In this document: one piece after another, positions 28,526 to 37,758 of the stretch
Position numbering within the stretch: position 1 is the stretch's first letter
Layout: every line of letters starts with the position of its first letter
Source: Litchfieldia salsa
GTDB lineage: Bacteria > Bacillota > Bacilli > Bacillales > Bacillaceae_L
Reading direction: 5' to 3'
Length of the DNA stretch: 64,000 bases
Assembly: GCF_900104555.1 (NCBI RefSeq)
Contig: NZ_FNJU01000001.1
Location: forward strand, 558,001-622,000
Program-made: the position numbers and the translations under genes
Notes under the pieces: model-generated
What the model was told of the DNA's origin: nothing
The model's database searches: none
What the model saw: the letters and a program-made list of their open reading frames with translations, nothing else

Positions 28526-29836
28526 TTACCAGCCTTCAAGACCTAATTGTTTAGCTTGTTTTTCAACATCTTTGTCATACAATTCAGCACCTTCTTTAGC
28601 TGTGCTAATTCCACTACCAACTTGTGTTGTAATTTGCTCTAAGTTCGGGCCTTTAACTGGGCTTAAGAATTCAAGAGCAGGAGCATTATTTCCATTTTCA
28701 AAATACTGAATCATATCTTTTACTGCTGGATAAACATCTTCAGGTAACGCTACACCTTCAATTGCGAATGGACCATCTGGTTTTACTACTGAAGTATATA
28801 AATCAATTCCCTCTTGAGAAACATAGAATTCTAAAAATTTCTTCGCTGAATCGATTTTTTCACTATTTTTATTAATGAAAATTCCAGCTGGCATCCATAC
28901 TGTTAAACCATTAACATCTGCACTGTCACTTGGTTGTGGGAAGAATCCGATATCTTGCATTTGATCAGGATAGTTTGCTGCAATATTAGCTAAAGCGAAT
29001 GTAATCATTGGATAATGTGCACCTGTACCATCAGCTAACATCTTTAATCCTGCATCATAACCAGTAGCAAGGAAATCTTCGTTCATGTAACCATTTGCAA
29101 ATACTTCTTCTAGCTTCTCAAAACTACGAAGAGCAGCAGGTGTCGTCGCAATCTTTGCCTTGTTTCCTGTAAAATCTTCAGCAAAAGTTGGGTTCTCTGC
29201 AAGGACATTATAGTTGTCTGCAAGATAGATAACTTGAGATGTCCAAGTATCCTTAAATGTTCCAATTACTGCTGTTTTCCCAGCTTCTTTAATTTTTTCG
29301 TTGTTAGCCATTAACTCATCCCATGTTGTTGGTACAGTAAGGCCAAGCTCTTCATATACCTTTTTGTTATATAACCAACCACCAGCATTTGTTGGTGTAC
29401 CAGGAATACCAAATACTTTTCCATTTCCTGAAACAGCTTCTTTGTAACCATCAATAATTGTATCCATAAATGGTTCACTTGTAAGATCCACAAAATTTTG
29501 CTCTGGGTTTAGCGCTTGTAACTGTGATCCTGAGTTATTCCAAACTAAATCTGTCATATCCCCAGTTGCCAAACGGGTTTTGATGATGTTATCACCCTCT
29601 ACCCCACCAGGGCGAGTTTCAATTTCTACTTTTATATTATTCTTTTCTTCAAACCCATCAATTACTGCTTCAATTCCAGCCAATTGGGTTTGGTTGTCAA
29701 TTAAAAATGTGATTGTTTCCCCTTCATCACTTTTAGTACCACCAGAAGCTTCTTCCTTGTTGCTACATCCAGCCAGAACACCAGCTACTAATGCGCCACT
29801 AAGTAATAGTGAGACAAACTTTTTTCTCTTGTTCAT
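28526..29836 (-). CDS. CUT1 oligosaccharide-binding lipoprotein
   Basis: This binding protein of about 436 aa has a lipobox signal peptide (VLAGC) followed by a MalE-like fold: ETITFLIDNQTQ, GFEEKNNIKVEIETRPGG, PTTWDELMANNEKIKEAGKT, and a C-terminal region with FLEFYVSQEG. I chose the ATG at 29836 because AGGGGG lies 7 bp before it; the longer frame has no such site. It is the first gene of the operon with the two permeases and the RhaB-type GH78, and two cre-like boxes lie upstream. It should capture oligosaccharides at the cell surface; the exact ligand is unknown. Confidence 0.9.
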   Translation of the reverse strand: MNKRKKFVSLLLSGALVAGVLAGCSNKEEASGGTKSDEGETITFLIDNQTQLAGIEAVIDGFEEKNNIKVEIETRPGGVEGDNIIKTRLATGDMTDLVWNNSGSQLQALNPEQNFVDLTSEPFMDTIIDGYKEAVSGNGKVFGIPGTPTNAGGWLYNKKVYEELGLTVPTTWDELMANNEKIKEAGKTAVIGTFKDTWTSQVIYLADNYNVLAENPTFAEDFTGNKAKIATTPAALRSFEKLEEVFANGYMNEDFLATGYDAGLKMLADGTGAHYPMITFALANIAANYPDQMQDIGFFPQPSDSADVNGLTVWMPAGIFINKNSEKIDSAKKFLEFYVSQEGIDLYTSVVKPDGPFAIEGVALPEDVYPAVKDMIQYFENGNNAPALEFLSPVKGPNLEQITTQVGSGISTAKEGAELYDKDVEKQAKQLGLEGW

Positions 29837-29907
29837 CTTTTTTCCCCCTATAGAACTATTTTTGATCACTTAGGAGCTATTAGTCTATCTCCTTGTGATA
29901 CTCTAAT

Positions 29908-29921
29908 TATAAGCGCTTACA
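29908..29921. promoter_or_regulatory. cre-like CcpA operator before the CUT1 operon
   Basis: TATAAGCGCTTACA matches the cre consensus at 13 of 14 positions and is almost a perfect palindrome. It lies about 70 bp before the start codon. Confidence 0.6.
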
Positions 29922-29968
29922 TCTATAGTTATAAGTGATGCATTTTTTGGAATGATATCCGATTTTTT

Positions 29969-29982
29969 TGGGAGCGTTTACA
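29969..29982. promoter_or_regulatory. Second cre-like box before the CUT1 operon
   Basis: On the minus strand TGTAAACGCTCCCA matches the cre consensus at 13 of 14 positions. It is 48 bp from the first box, so two CcpA dimers could act together. Confidence 0.45.
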
Positions 29983-30022
29983 ACAACAAGAAAAATACTA
30001 CACTTATTACACGCTAATTTTT

Positions 30023-31486
30023 TTAAACTGTGTTCTTGAATTGCCCTGGTTTTATCCCAACATATTTTTTGAAGACTTCTGAAAAATGACGAGGACTATG
30101 ATACCCAACTTTTTCACTAACTTCTGCCACTTTGCAACCCTTATTTAATAAATCCTTTGCTCGCTCCATTCGGAAACTTGTTAAATACTTGATATACGAT
30201 TGATTCATCTCTTCTTTAAATAATAGACTAAAATAGGTCGGGTTCATCCCAACATAATCGGACACCTCTTGAAGTGTTAGATCTTTGCTATAGTTCTCCT
30301 TCATATAAGCACAAGCCTTACTGACGGAAATGTGTTTTGTTAACTGACGAACATTATTACTCCAATTCACAAATAACTCCATTTGAGCTTTCAACCAACT
30401 AAACATTTCCTCTTTCGTGTTTAATTTTCTTATTTCTAAATGTGGAAAATAGTCATTCAGTTTATCATTATCCTTGTCTATCCCTCTTGCTACCTCGATT
30501 CCAAGATAAACTAGTTTTAATATTTCTCTTTCCAAAACTTGAGGATTAAGACGTTCGGTCTTTACTTGATTAATAAACAATTCAAGATGTTCCTCTAATC
30601 CTACTTCGTCCCCTGTACGCAAGAAGAACAAGATATTTTCCTCTTGTTTAGAGAGATTACTAGGAAGATGCATATCCCCTCCGATATCATCAAAACTAGT
30701 CCACTCTTCATCCAGAAATGTTCCATATCTTAACGCTTGCTTCGCTTCTTTATAACTTTTTTCGATATCTACTATGCTACTGTAAGTCCTTCCAGCGCCT
30801 ACGTATACCTTACTTTGCTCAGACCAATCTTCTATTTCTTGAAATAAGCCAGCAATTTCATCTTCTAAATGAAAGATAACTAGCAAATGCGCTTCACCAT
30901 TATGCAGGGAGACAACGTGGTAAGAAGGGTCTCTATCTATGTACAGAGGTTTTTCTGTAAGTGCCAGGACAGTGACGCTAATTACTTTTTCAGCTATTTG
31001 ACCAAACAACTCCCTCCACTTTGATTCCGCTTTTACTCCAGACAGTAGCAAATCTAATGTTGCTTTTTCGAGTAGTTCCTCTTTATTTAATTCCCATTGA
31101 GATTGTAATTTTTGCTGATTCATTTTTTCAATAATTCTCTTAATAGATTCCTCAATCATATCAATTGTAATTGGTTTTTCTAAGTAATCGGTAACTCCAA
31201 GTTTAATAGCCCTTTTAACATATTCAAATTCATTAAACCCGCTAAAAACAATACATATTGTTTCTGGTTTAGATTCCAGTATTCTCTCAATAACATTTAA
31301 ACCATCCAAGCCGGGCATTCGAATGTCTGAAAATACAATATCAGGATTATATTCTTCAAACACCTCTAATCCTTCAATCCCATTTGTTGCTGTTGCAACG
31401 ATTTCAATCCCAAATTTTGCCCAATCAATCATCTTAAAGCCTTGTAGAACAATATATTCATCATCAAATACAACTGCCTTTAACAT
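30023..31486 (-). CDS. AraC-type two-component response regulator of the CUT1 rhamnoside locus
   Basis: This 487-aa YesN-like regulator has a receiver domain (1-120; FDDEYIV, Asp in VFSDIRMPGLDG, Lys in YLEKPIT), a middle region, and a C-terminal AraC DNA-binding domain with two helix-turn-helix motifs (LTLQEVSDYVGMNPTYFS and CKVAEVSEKVGYHSPRHFSE). It begins 3 bp after the kinase stop codon, so the two are co-expressed. It should activate the binding-protein promoter that lies just downstream. Its recognition helix (HSPRHFSEVFKK) differs from those of the other three regulators in the window. Confidence 0.9.
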   Translation of the reverse strand: MLKAVVFDDEYIVLQGFKMIDWAKFGIEIVATATNGIEGLEVFEEYNPDIVFSDIRMPGLDGLNVIERILESKPETICIVFSGFNEFEYVKRAIKLGVTDYLEKPITIDMIEESIKRIIEKMNQQKLQSQWELNKEELLEKATLDLLLSGVKAESKWRELFGQIAEKVISVTVLALTEKPLYIDRDPSYHVVSLHNGEAHLLVIFHLEDEIAGLFQEIEDWSEQSKVYVGAGRTYSSIVDIEKSYKEAKQALRYGTFLDEEWTSFDDIGGDMHLPSNLSKQEENILFFLRTGDEVGLEEHLELFINQVKTERLNPQVLEREILKLVYLGIEVARGIDKDNDKLNDYFPHLEIRKLNTKEEMFSWLKAQMELFVNWSNNVRQLTKHISVSKACAYMKENYSKDLTLQEVSDYVGMNPTYFSLLFKEEMNQSYIKYLTSFRMERAKDLLNKGCKVAEVSEKVGYHSPRHFSEVFKKYVGIKPGQFKNTV

Positions 31487-31489
31487 TCA

Positions 31490-33235
31490 TTAGCCCTCCT
31501 TAGAATGGATCGGAAATCGAATTTCCACAGTGGTTCCAACTGAAACCTTACTAGAAATGGTGAGTGAGCTTTCTTTTCCATAAAATAACTGTAATCGTTC
31601 AATTACGTTTGTTAGCCCATATCCTTGCTTGGTAGCGTTTAGATCCTCAATTCCTATACCATCATCACTAATAGAGAATAGTACCCATTGATTTTCGATT
31701 TTTCCGGTTAATTTAATCGTGCCTTCTCCGATTTTTGACTCTAACCCATGATAGATTGCATTTTCAACAATGGGTTGAAGAAGCAATTTCAATATTCTTA
31801 GCTCTTTTAATTCCTCTTCTACATTTTCTTCATAGTGAAAGCGGTTATGAAATCGAATGTTTTGTATCGTTACATAGTGACTAATATGCTCTAATTCCCT
31901 TGAGACTGGAATCAAATCCTCACCACTGTTTAAGCTTAATTTAAAGCTTTGAGAAAGAGCTACGGCTATCTTTGCAATGTCTTGGTTGTTATTCATGATC
32001 GCCATCCAATAAATCGAATCTAATGTATTATATAGAAAATGCGGCTTAATTTGGGCCTGCAATGCACGTAATTCAGCCTCTCTCTCCTTTAATTGCGATT
32101 TAATCAGCCTCTCATTTAACTCTTTATTTTCAATCGTAATCTGCTGAAAAGTCTCACCGATTGTATGAATATCATCCTTTGCTGTAGATTCAATTTGATT
32201 CCTTAATCCCTTTCTCCATTCAAGTGTCATATTTTTCAATTTCAACAAAGGTCTAGTAATAGTGCCTGAGAGAATGAATGAAAAATACAAAACTACAAGT
32301 GCTATGATTGATGAGATCGATGCTGTTATGAGTCCTATCCTATCGGCCTGTTTCAATAGTTCCTCTTCATGGATCACATTTGTAAAAATCCAACCGGTGG
32401 TCCGATTCTTAAAGCTACTTGTTATAAACCCATTATTTTCAAAGTCATCTACATTCTTATTTTGTTGAAACGTCTGCGGAAATTGATACAAGATACTCTT
32501 TTGAATACCGTTAGGATCGACAACCATAAAAGTGCTATCATTGTTTTCAGTAAAGACTCTTGAAAACATTGATTTCTTTATATTGACTACCAACAAACCA
32601 ATTACCCGAGGTTCAAATAAACGATTTGGATCTTTAAGTAATTTAACAGAAGAAAAAGTATTCGTTGAATGGCTAGAAAGCACATTGTGACTAAAAAAGA
32701 TTGGCCTCCCTTTTGCTTCAACACTACTTTCATACCAATCCTTCAAGGAAAGTCCTTTATATGTTTCACCATTTTCAAACTTGCCAATGCTACCTGAATT
32801 TCCGTAACAGACTGTACGAAAGTTGACATCAAACAAACAGACAGAATCAATATATTGTGTATCAATTAAATAATTTGATAATAAATCCTGGATTCTGTCT
32901 GTTGTAACTTTATCTAATACTGCGCCTTTATCTCCAGCCCCTTCGAACTCGGAGCTACTAATTAACTCCTGACGCACTTCCTTACTCCAGGAAATAAGAC
33001 GCTGCATATTTGCAATGTTTCGAAATAATAAATCAGCTGCTTCACTTGAAGTTTGAAGGTGATTATATGTCGTCTGGTACTGATTTTTCACTAACGTGTC
33101 TTTGGCTATGTTATAAGAGATTAATCCAAGTAATAACAGGGGGAAAATAGAAAGGCACATCATGAAAATAAAATATTTATACCTCTCCCTTTCATTTTGA
33201 AAGCCTTTTAAAAATTTCATATATAAATGCTTCAT
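31490..33235 (-). CDS. YesM-type sensor histidine kinase, Cache-type sensor
   Basis: This 581-aa membrane kinase has two membrane segments (about 22-42 and 290-312) around a dCache-like extracellular domain. A HAMP linker, the His_kinase motif IKPHFLYNTLDSIYW and a HATPase domain with DDGIGIED follow. Unlike the three triads in the window it has no dedicated binding-protein gene next to it, so its Cache domain may bind the sugar itself, or it may be informed by the CUT1 binding protein. The long upstream gap contains no other gene. Confidence 0.9.
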   Translation of the reverse strand: MKHLYMKFLKGFQNERERYKYFIFMMCLSIFPLLLLGLISYNIAKDTLVKNQYQTTYNHLQTSSEAADLLFRNIANMQRLISWSKEVRQELISSSEFEGAGDKGAVLDKVTTDRIQDLLSNYLIDTQYIDSVCLFDVNFRTVCYGNSGSIGKFENGETYKGLSLKDWYESSVEAKGRPIFFSHNVLSSHSTNTFSSVKLLKDPNRLFEPRVIGLLVVNIKKSMFSRVFTENNDSTFMVVDPNGIQKSILYQFPQTFQQNKNVDDFENNGFITSSFKNRTTGWIFTNVIHEEELLKQADRIGLITASISSIIALVVLYFSFILSGTITRPLLKLKNMTLEWRKGLRNQIESTAKDDIHTIGETFQQITIENKELNERLIKSQLKEREAELRALQAQIKPHFLYNTLDSIYWMAIMNNNQDIAKIAVALSQSFKLSLNSGEDLIPVSRELEHISHYVTIQNIRFHNRFHYEENVEEELKELRILKLLLQPIVENAIYHGLESKIGEGTIKLTGKIENQWVLFSISDDGIGIEDLNATKQGYGLTNVIERLQLFYGKESSLTISSKVSVGTTVEIRFPIHSKEG

Positions 33236-33398
33236 TTAGACTAATCCTACCTTTTGGAGTAATTTATTAAATTATAGCAAAATTCCGAAACATATATTGA
33301 ACTTTCTTGTATGAGCATCTCTACTTTTCGGTATCGTTAATAATTCCTTCATTTGCGAAAGTTTAGTAGGGCCTTTTCAATCGTAATCTCAAAAAAAA

Positions 33399-33505
33399 AC
33401 AGAACACTTGGATATTAGAACCCACGCGTTCCGTTTTCTATTGAGTACTTTTTAGTGTGCATTCCTCAAGGTTAAAAAAGATACACGAGAACCGTCCCCG
33501 TTTAC
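33399..33505. repeat. Dispersed repeat, copy 1 (about 105 bp)
   Basis: The segment begins ACAGAACACTTGGAT and ends ACACGAGAACCGTCCCC. A second copy with scattered changes lies at 43250-43358, also between a sugar operon and an unrelated gene, and the last 16 bases recur at 63731-63746. It occupies the middle of the gap 33236-33572, in which I see no gene. Confidence 0.65.
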
Positions 33506-33522
33506 CTCCTCAAAAATAAAGA

Positions 33523-33557
33523 ATTGGCCCCTTGTCTCTCATGGACAAGGGGCCAAT
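33523..33557 (-). terminator. Terminator of the monosaccharide transporter operon
   Basis: A perfect 14-bp GC-rich stem (33523-33536 with 33544-33557) with a 7-nt loop is followed on the minus strand by TCTTTATTTTTG. Confidence 0.9.
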
Positions 33558-33572
33558 CTCCATCGCTCACTA

Positions 33573-34748
33573 TTAAGCTCTTTGTTTACGTGTCATTACA
33601 TCAAAGATAACTGCAAGTGCTAGTACTCCACCACGAATCATATATTGAGGAGCAATACCTACTCCTAATAAGTTCATTCCATTTGTCAATGTTGCCATAA
33701 CAATTGCACCAATAACTGCTCCGGTAACTTTTCCAACACCACCTGCTGCAGATACACCACCAACGAATGCCGCAGCGATTGCATCAAGCTCAAACAACGT
33801 ACCAGCTGTTGTCGTTGCTGATTGTAAACGCGCTGTAAATAGAATACCAGATAATGCGGAAAGCATACCCATTGAACCAAAGACAATAAACGTAATTTTG
33901 CTTACATTAATACCTGTAAGATGAGCTGCTTCTGGGTTACTACCTACTGCATAAATATGACGTCCAAGCACTGTTTTCGTTGTTATGAAATGGTAGATTA
34001 GAACGACTAAAAGAATAACGATAACAGTCCATGAGAAACCATTGTAGCCTGCAAGAAGCCAAGTAACATAAGCCATAATTCCTGAAACAAATAACAACTG
34101 TAAAATAAAAATCGGTTTTGATACTACGTCAAATTCATATTTAATTTTGTTTTTACGACTAGAAATTGCACTATAAATGTAAAACAAAATTCCAACTAAA
34201 CCAACAAGTAATGATAATAAATGTAATCCACCTACTTGCGCAATTGAAGGGATATATCCGTTACCAATTGCATTAAATGCATCATTATCTACAATAATCG
34301 TACCCGTTTTTTCTGTTGCCATCAGGATTGCGCCACGATAGATGAGCCATCCAGCTAATGTGGCAACGAATGCGGGAATTCCTACTTTTGCTACTAATAC
34401 ACCTGTAATTCCTCCAGCACACATACCAAGAATCAATATAATTGGAATGACGATATAAACAGGCATACCAACCTGCATGAGGAGAATTGCTGCTATTGCT
34501 CCAAGAAACCCAGCTAAAAATCCGATCGATAAGTCAATATGTCGGATAACAATTACAAGCATAACACCGACAGCTAAAACAGCAATATAACCTGCTGAAT
34601 CTAGTAAGTTACTAATATTTCGTGAGGACATGAATAGTCCGTTCGTAAGGATTTGAAATGTGATCATAATAACAAATAATGCAATATACATCCCATAATC
34701 ACGAATATTATGCTTTACAAGTCCTTGTAGTTCTTTAATATATTTCAT
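33573..34748 (-). CDS. gguB: Multiple-monosaccharide ABC transporter permease, GguB type
   Basis: This 391-aa permease has about 10-11 membrane segments and the loops RHIDLSIGFLAGFLGA, LVAKVGIPAFVATLAG, AVGSNPEAAHLTGI and AFVGGVSAAGGVGK. The N-terminus (NIRDYGMYIALFVIMITF) and the longer middle part (about residues 150-230, with an extra loop and hydrophobic segments) are typical of GguB/XylH rather than RbsC. It is the last gene of the chvE-gguA-gguB operon, 13 bp after gguA. Only one permease gene is present, so it is expected to act as a homodimer. Likely substrates are arabinose, galactose, glucose or xylose. Confidence 0.88.
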   Translation of the reverse strand: MKYIKELQGLVKHNIRDYGMYIALFVIMITFQILTNGLFMSSRNISNLLDSAGYIAVLAVGVMLVIVIRHIDLSIGFLAGFLGAIAAILLMQVGMPVYIVIPIILILGMCAGGITGVLVAKVGIPAFVATLAGWLIYRGAILMATEKTGTIIVDNDAFNAIGNGYIPSIAQVGGLHLLSLLVGLVGILFYIYSAISSRKNKIKYEFDVVSKPIFILQLLFVSGIMAYVTWLLAGYNGFSWTVIVILLVVLIYHFITTKTVLGRHIYAVGSNPEAAHLTGINVSKITFIVFGSMGMLSALSGILFTARLQSATTTAGTLFELDAIAAAFVGGVSAAGGVGKVTGAVIGAIVMATLTNGMNLLGVGIAPQYMIRGGVLALAVIFDVMTRKQRA

Positions 34749-34761
34749 ACATGTCTACCTC

Positions 34762-36282
34762 CTATTGCGTCGCAAGTTCCATAATCTTTTCTTGGTTCGC
34801 TTCCCCTGAAGACAATTCTCCTTTGATTTCGCCTTCAGCCATTACATATACGCGGTCGCTCATACCCAGAACTTCACCAAGCTCTGATGAAATCATGATA
34901 ATGCTCATACCTCTATTGATCAGTTCATTCATCACTGTATAAATTTCAAATTTTGCACCAACATCAATACCTCGTGTCGGTTCATCTAATATTAATAGTT
35001 CGGGACCAACAAATAACCATTTCCCTAAAGAAACCTTTTGTTGATTTCCACCACTTAATTTTCCAACAAGCTGTTGTAGTGATGGTGTTTTAATTGTTAA
35101 CGATTCTCTATATCCTTGTGCAATAACAATCTCTTCATTTTCATTCACAACACCCTTAGGTGAGATATTGTTTAAATTCCCAATCGAAATATTATTTTTT
35201 ATATCTTGTTGTAAAAATAAACCGTCACCTTTTCTATCTTCTGTTACATAAGCAATCCCTGCTTTAATGGCTTCACTTGGATGTTTTAATTTAACAGCTT
35301 GCCCTTTTACAAATAAATCTCCTTGTATCTTGTACTTTGCTGCATTTCCAAAGATACTAAGTGCTAGCTCAGTTCGCCCTGAGCCCATTAATCCAGCTAT
35401 CCCAACAATTTCTCCTTTTTTCACATGAAGATTTACATTATTGGCAACGTTTCGCCCAAGCTGTGGATCGTAAGCTGTCCAATTCGTTAATTCAAGGATA
35501 TTTTCACCAATGTCTTTTTTTGGTCGTTTTGGATAAATATCCTCAATTTCACGACCAACCATGTTTTTAATAATGGCATCTTCCGTTATTTCACCCTTTG
35601 AGCCATCTAATGTACAAATTGTTTCCCCATCACGGAGTACGGTTGCTTTATCTGCAATTGCGGTTACTTCTTTTAATTTGTGGGAAATCATGATTGAGGT
35701 GATCCCTTGTTTTTTTAATTCAAGAAGTAGTTCCAACAAGTTGGCACTATCATCTTCGTTTAGTGCTGCAGTTGGTTCATCTAAGATAAGTAGTTTTACT
35801 TCTTTGCTTAATGCTTTTGCAATCTCGATCAATTGCTGTTTCCCTACTCCTAAATCTTTAATTAATGCTTCGGGATTTACTTTCAAGCCTACTTTATCTA
35901 ACATTTTTTTTGCTTCAGCGATCGCTTTATTCCAGTTCATCACGCCGCCCTTTTGAATCTCATTACCTACAAATATATTTTCATAAACGGAAAGATCCGG
36001 GAACAGAGCTAGTTCTTGGTAGATAATCGCAATTCCTACATCCACACTATCAGTGATTTTGTTGAACTGTTGAACATTGCCATTATAAACAATATCACCT
36101 GAATATGACCCATGCGGATATACACCGCTTAGTACTTTCATTAATGTCGACTTACCTGCACCATTTTCTCCTACTAAAAAGTGGATTTCTCCTTTTTCAA
36201 CTTTAAAATTGACATTAGAGAGCGCCTTCACACCTGGAAATTCTTTTGATATTTGGTTCATCTCTAAAATATATTCGCTCAT
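34762..36282 (-). CDS. gguA: Multiple-monosaccharide ABC transporter ATPase, GguA type
   Basis: This 506-aa ATPase consists of two ABC domains in one chain. The first has Walker A GENGAGKST, signature LGVGKQQ and Walker B LLILDEPTAAL; the second has a degenerate Walker A (GLMGSGRTE), LSGGNQQK and LLILDEPTRGIDVGA. The segments GVYPHGSYSGDIVYNG and LFLQQDIKNNISIGN are like those I recall from XylG/GguA. It lies between chvE and gguB. It also has to serve the binding proteins XylF-like (37759) and ChvE2 (57325), which have no ATPase gene of their own nearby. Confidence 0.9.
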   Translation of the reverse strand: MSEYILEMNQISKEFPGVKALSNVNFKVEKGEIHFLVGENGAGKSTLMKVLSGVYPHGSYSGDIVYNGNVQQFNKITDSVDVGIAIIYQELALFPDLSVYENIFVGNEIQKGGVMNWNKAIAEAKKMLDKVGLKVNPEALIKDLGVGKQQLIEIAKALSKEVKLLILDEPTAALNEDDSANLLELLLELKKQGITSIMISHKLKEVTAIADKATVLRDGETICTLDGSKGEITEDAIIKNMVGREIEDIYPKRPKKDIGENILELTNWTAYDPQLGRNVANNVNLHVKKGEIVGIAGLMGSGRTELALSIFGNAAKYKIQGDLFVKGQAVKLKHPSEAIKAGIAYVTEDRKGDGLFLQQDIKNNISIGNLNNISPKGVVNENEEIVIAQGYRESLTIKTPSLQQLVGKLSGGNQQKVSLGKWLFVGPELLILDEPTRGIDVGAKFEIYTVMNELINRGMSIIMISSELGEVLGMSDRVYVMAEGEIKGELSSGEANQEKIMELATQ

Positions 36283-36318
36283 CGTTCTGCCTCCTTAACA
36301 AGACAACTTTACAATTGG

Positions 36319-36356
36319 AGGAATGAGCATTAGACGTTATGCTAACACTCATTCCT
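36319..36356 (-). terminator. Hairpin between chvE and gguA
   Basis: A 9-bp perfect outer stem (36319-36327 with 36348-36356) encloses a second small stem. There is no T tract, so it is more likely an RNA-stabilising or attenuating hairpin than a full terminator. Confidence 0.5.
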
Positions 36357-36375
36357 ATGCATCTCTATTTTTCTA

Positions 36376-37482
36376 TTATTCTAATCCAGTAAATTCACTC
36401 TCATCGTAATAACCAGAGTCAACTAATTCTGCTTTCACGTTGTCTTTGTTCACTACGATAACGTCTGTTTGTTTTGCTTTTACATCTGTTGCACCGTTAT
36501 CGTAAGTTCCCGTAGTTTCTGGAGTATTACCATCTAAGATTGTAACTGCCATTCCCATAGCATCTTCAACTAATGTACGAACATCTTTGAATACTGTCAT
36601 AGATTGTTTGCCATCAATAATATATTGGATAGAAGCTTTTTCAGCATCCTGACCAGTGATCACATAGCTAGTGATTGCACTATCTGATCCGAATACATCA
36701 GCAATTGAACGAGCTGTACCATCGTTTGGAGCAAGAATCGCTACATCACCTTTGAATTCAGCAGCTGCAGCTGTTAAGTTTGTTTGTGCTTTGTTTTTTG
36801 CTTCGTTTGGATCCCAGTTTGTTGTAACCTGACCTAAAATTTTACCCATTTCATCTCGACTTAAAGTTGCTTTATCTTTTAATGCTTCAGCTTCGCTAGA
36901 GTTAGCGATTACAAATGTACCATCAGCAATTTTTGGTTGAAGAACACTCCAAGCACCTTCAAAGAATAAGAATGCGTTGTTATCAGAAGATGCACCTGCG
37001 AATAAGTAAAGTGGAACACCAGAACCTTGTGCATTATCAACTAAATATTGACCTTGTGCTTGACCAACAGCAATGCTGTCAAATGTTACATAATAATCAA
37101 CCGCGTCTGTATCAGTGATTAAACGATCATAAGAAATTACTTTTATTCCTTCTTTCTGTGCTGCTTCTACTGCAGAACCAGCTGCCGGACCATCGTGAGG
37201 TGCAATGATTAACACATCGATCCCTTTATTGATTAAAGTTTCTACGTTTTCTTTTTCTTTCGCAGAAGAACCTTGGCTAAATAAGATTTCAGTTGTATAT
37301 TCAGAATCTTCTAGTGCTGCTTTAAATCTTGCTTCGTCTTGAACCCATCTTGGCTCATCCTTTGTAGGTAGTACGATACCAACGCTTACTTCAGTTGCAC
37401 CACTACCATTTCCACAAGCTGCAACAAAAGTTAACATAAGTGCTGCTAATAAAACACCGAAGAACTTTTTACCTTTTTTCAT
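36376..37482 (-). CDS. chvE: ChvE-type monosaccharide-binding lipoprotein (copy 1)
   Basis: This 368-aa extracellular binding protein has a lipobox (TFVAAC) and the ChvE hallmarks GIVLPTKDEPRW, LIIAPHDG, ISYDRLITDTDAVDYYVTFD, SSDNNAFLFFEGAWSVL, TNWDPNEAKNKAQTNL, GQDAEKASIQYI and VDSGYYDESEF. It feeds GguA/GguB. It heads its operon and has a well-built control region: a cre-like box near the start of transcription, a -10/-35 pair and tandem AraC-like half-sites upstream. A close paralogue lies at 57325-58452. Confidence 0.92.
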   Translation of the reverse strand: MKKGKKFFGVLLAALMLTFVAACGNGSGATEVSVGIVLPTKDEPRWVQDEARFKAALEDSEYTTEILFSQGSSAKEKENVETLINKGIDVLIIAPHDGPAAGSAVEAAQKEGIKVISYDRLITDTDAVDYYVTFDSIAVGQAQGQYLVDNAQGSGVPLYLFAGASSDNNAFLFFEGAWSVLQPKIADGTFVIANSSEAEALKDKATLSRDEMGKILGQVTTNWDPNEAKNKAQTNLTAAAAEFKGDVAILAPNDGTARSIADVFGSDSAITSYVITGQDAEKASIQYIIDGKQSMTVFKDVRTLVEDAMGMAVTILDGNTPETTGTYDNGATDVKAKQTDVIVVNKDNVKAELVDSGYYDESEFTGLE

Positions 37483-37516
37483 TCTATTGAACCCCTCTCG
37501 AAATCTGTTTTTGTTT

Positions 37517-37530
37517 TGTAAATGCTTACA
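37517..37530. promoter_or_regulatory. cre-like CcpA operator at the chvE transcription start
   Basis: TGTAAATGCTTACA matches the cre consensus at 13 of 14 positions and lies about 6 bp after the -10 hexamer, so bound CcpA would repress. Confidence 0.6.
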
Positions 37531-37535
37531 AGATA

Positions 37536-37563
37536 ACTATATCAGTAGAATTTGAAGGTGGAA
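37536..37563 (-). promoter_or_regulatory. Sigma-A-like promoter of chvE-gguA-gguB
   Basis: On the minus strand TTCCAC (37558-37563) and TATAGT (37536-37541) are 16 bp apart. The poor -35 hexamer fits a promoter that needs an activator. Confidence 0.5.
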
Positions 37564-37576
37564 ACGCTTACTAATA

Positions 37577-37609
37577 GTACTATTTTGTTATTCACCTGTA
37601 CTTTTTTAA
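37577..37609 (-). promoter_or_regulatory. Tandem AraC-like half-sites before the chvE promoter
   Basis: On the minus strand ACAAAATAGTAC (37577-37588) and TTAAAAAAGTAC (37598-37609) agree at 9 of 12 positions and are 21 bp apart, two helical turns. The proximal half ends 13 bp from the -35 hexamer. This is the layout expected for an AraC-type activator; the regulator at 38888-40420 is the best candidate. Confidence 0.55.
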
Positions 37610-37671
37610 CTTATTAAAAATATACTAGCTCGGGTAGAATAATAACTACCTGTAATTATTCGGAAATGAAA

Positions 37672-37705
37672 AAGCCTAAATACACAAGAATGTGTACTCA
37701 GGCTT
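37672..37705 (-). terminator. Terminator after the xylF-like gene
   Basis: A 15-bp stem with two mismatches (37672-37686 with 37691-37705) and a 4-nt loop is followed on the minus strand by TTTCATTTCC. Confidence 0.85.
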
Positions 37706-37758
37706 AGAACTTTTTTAACTTTTTTATATAAATAGACGATGATTAAGCAATTCAAGCA

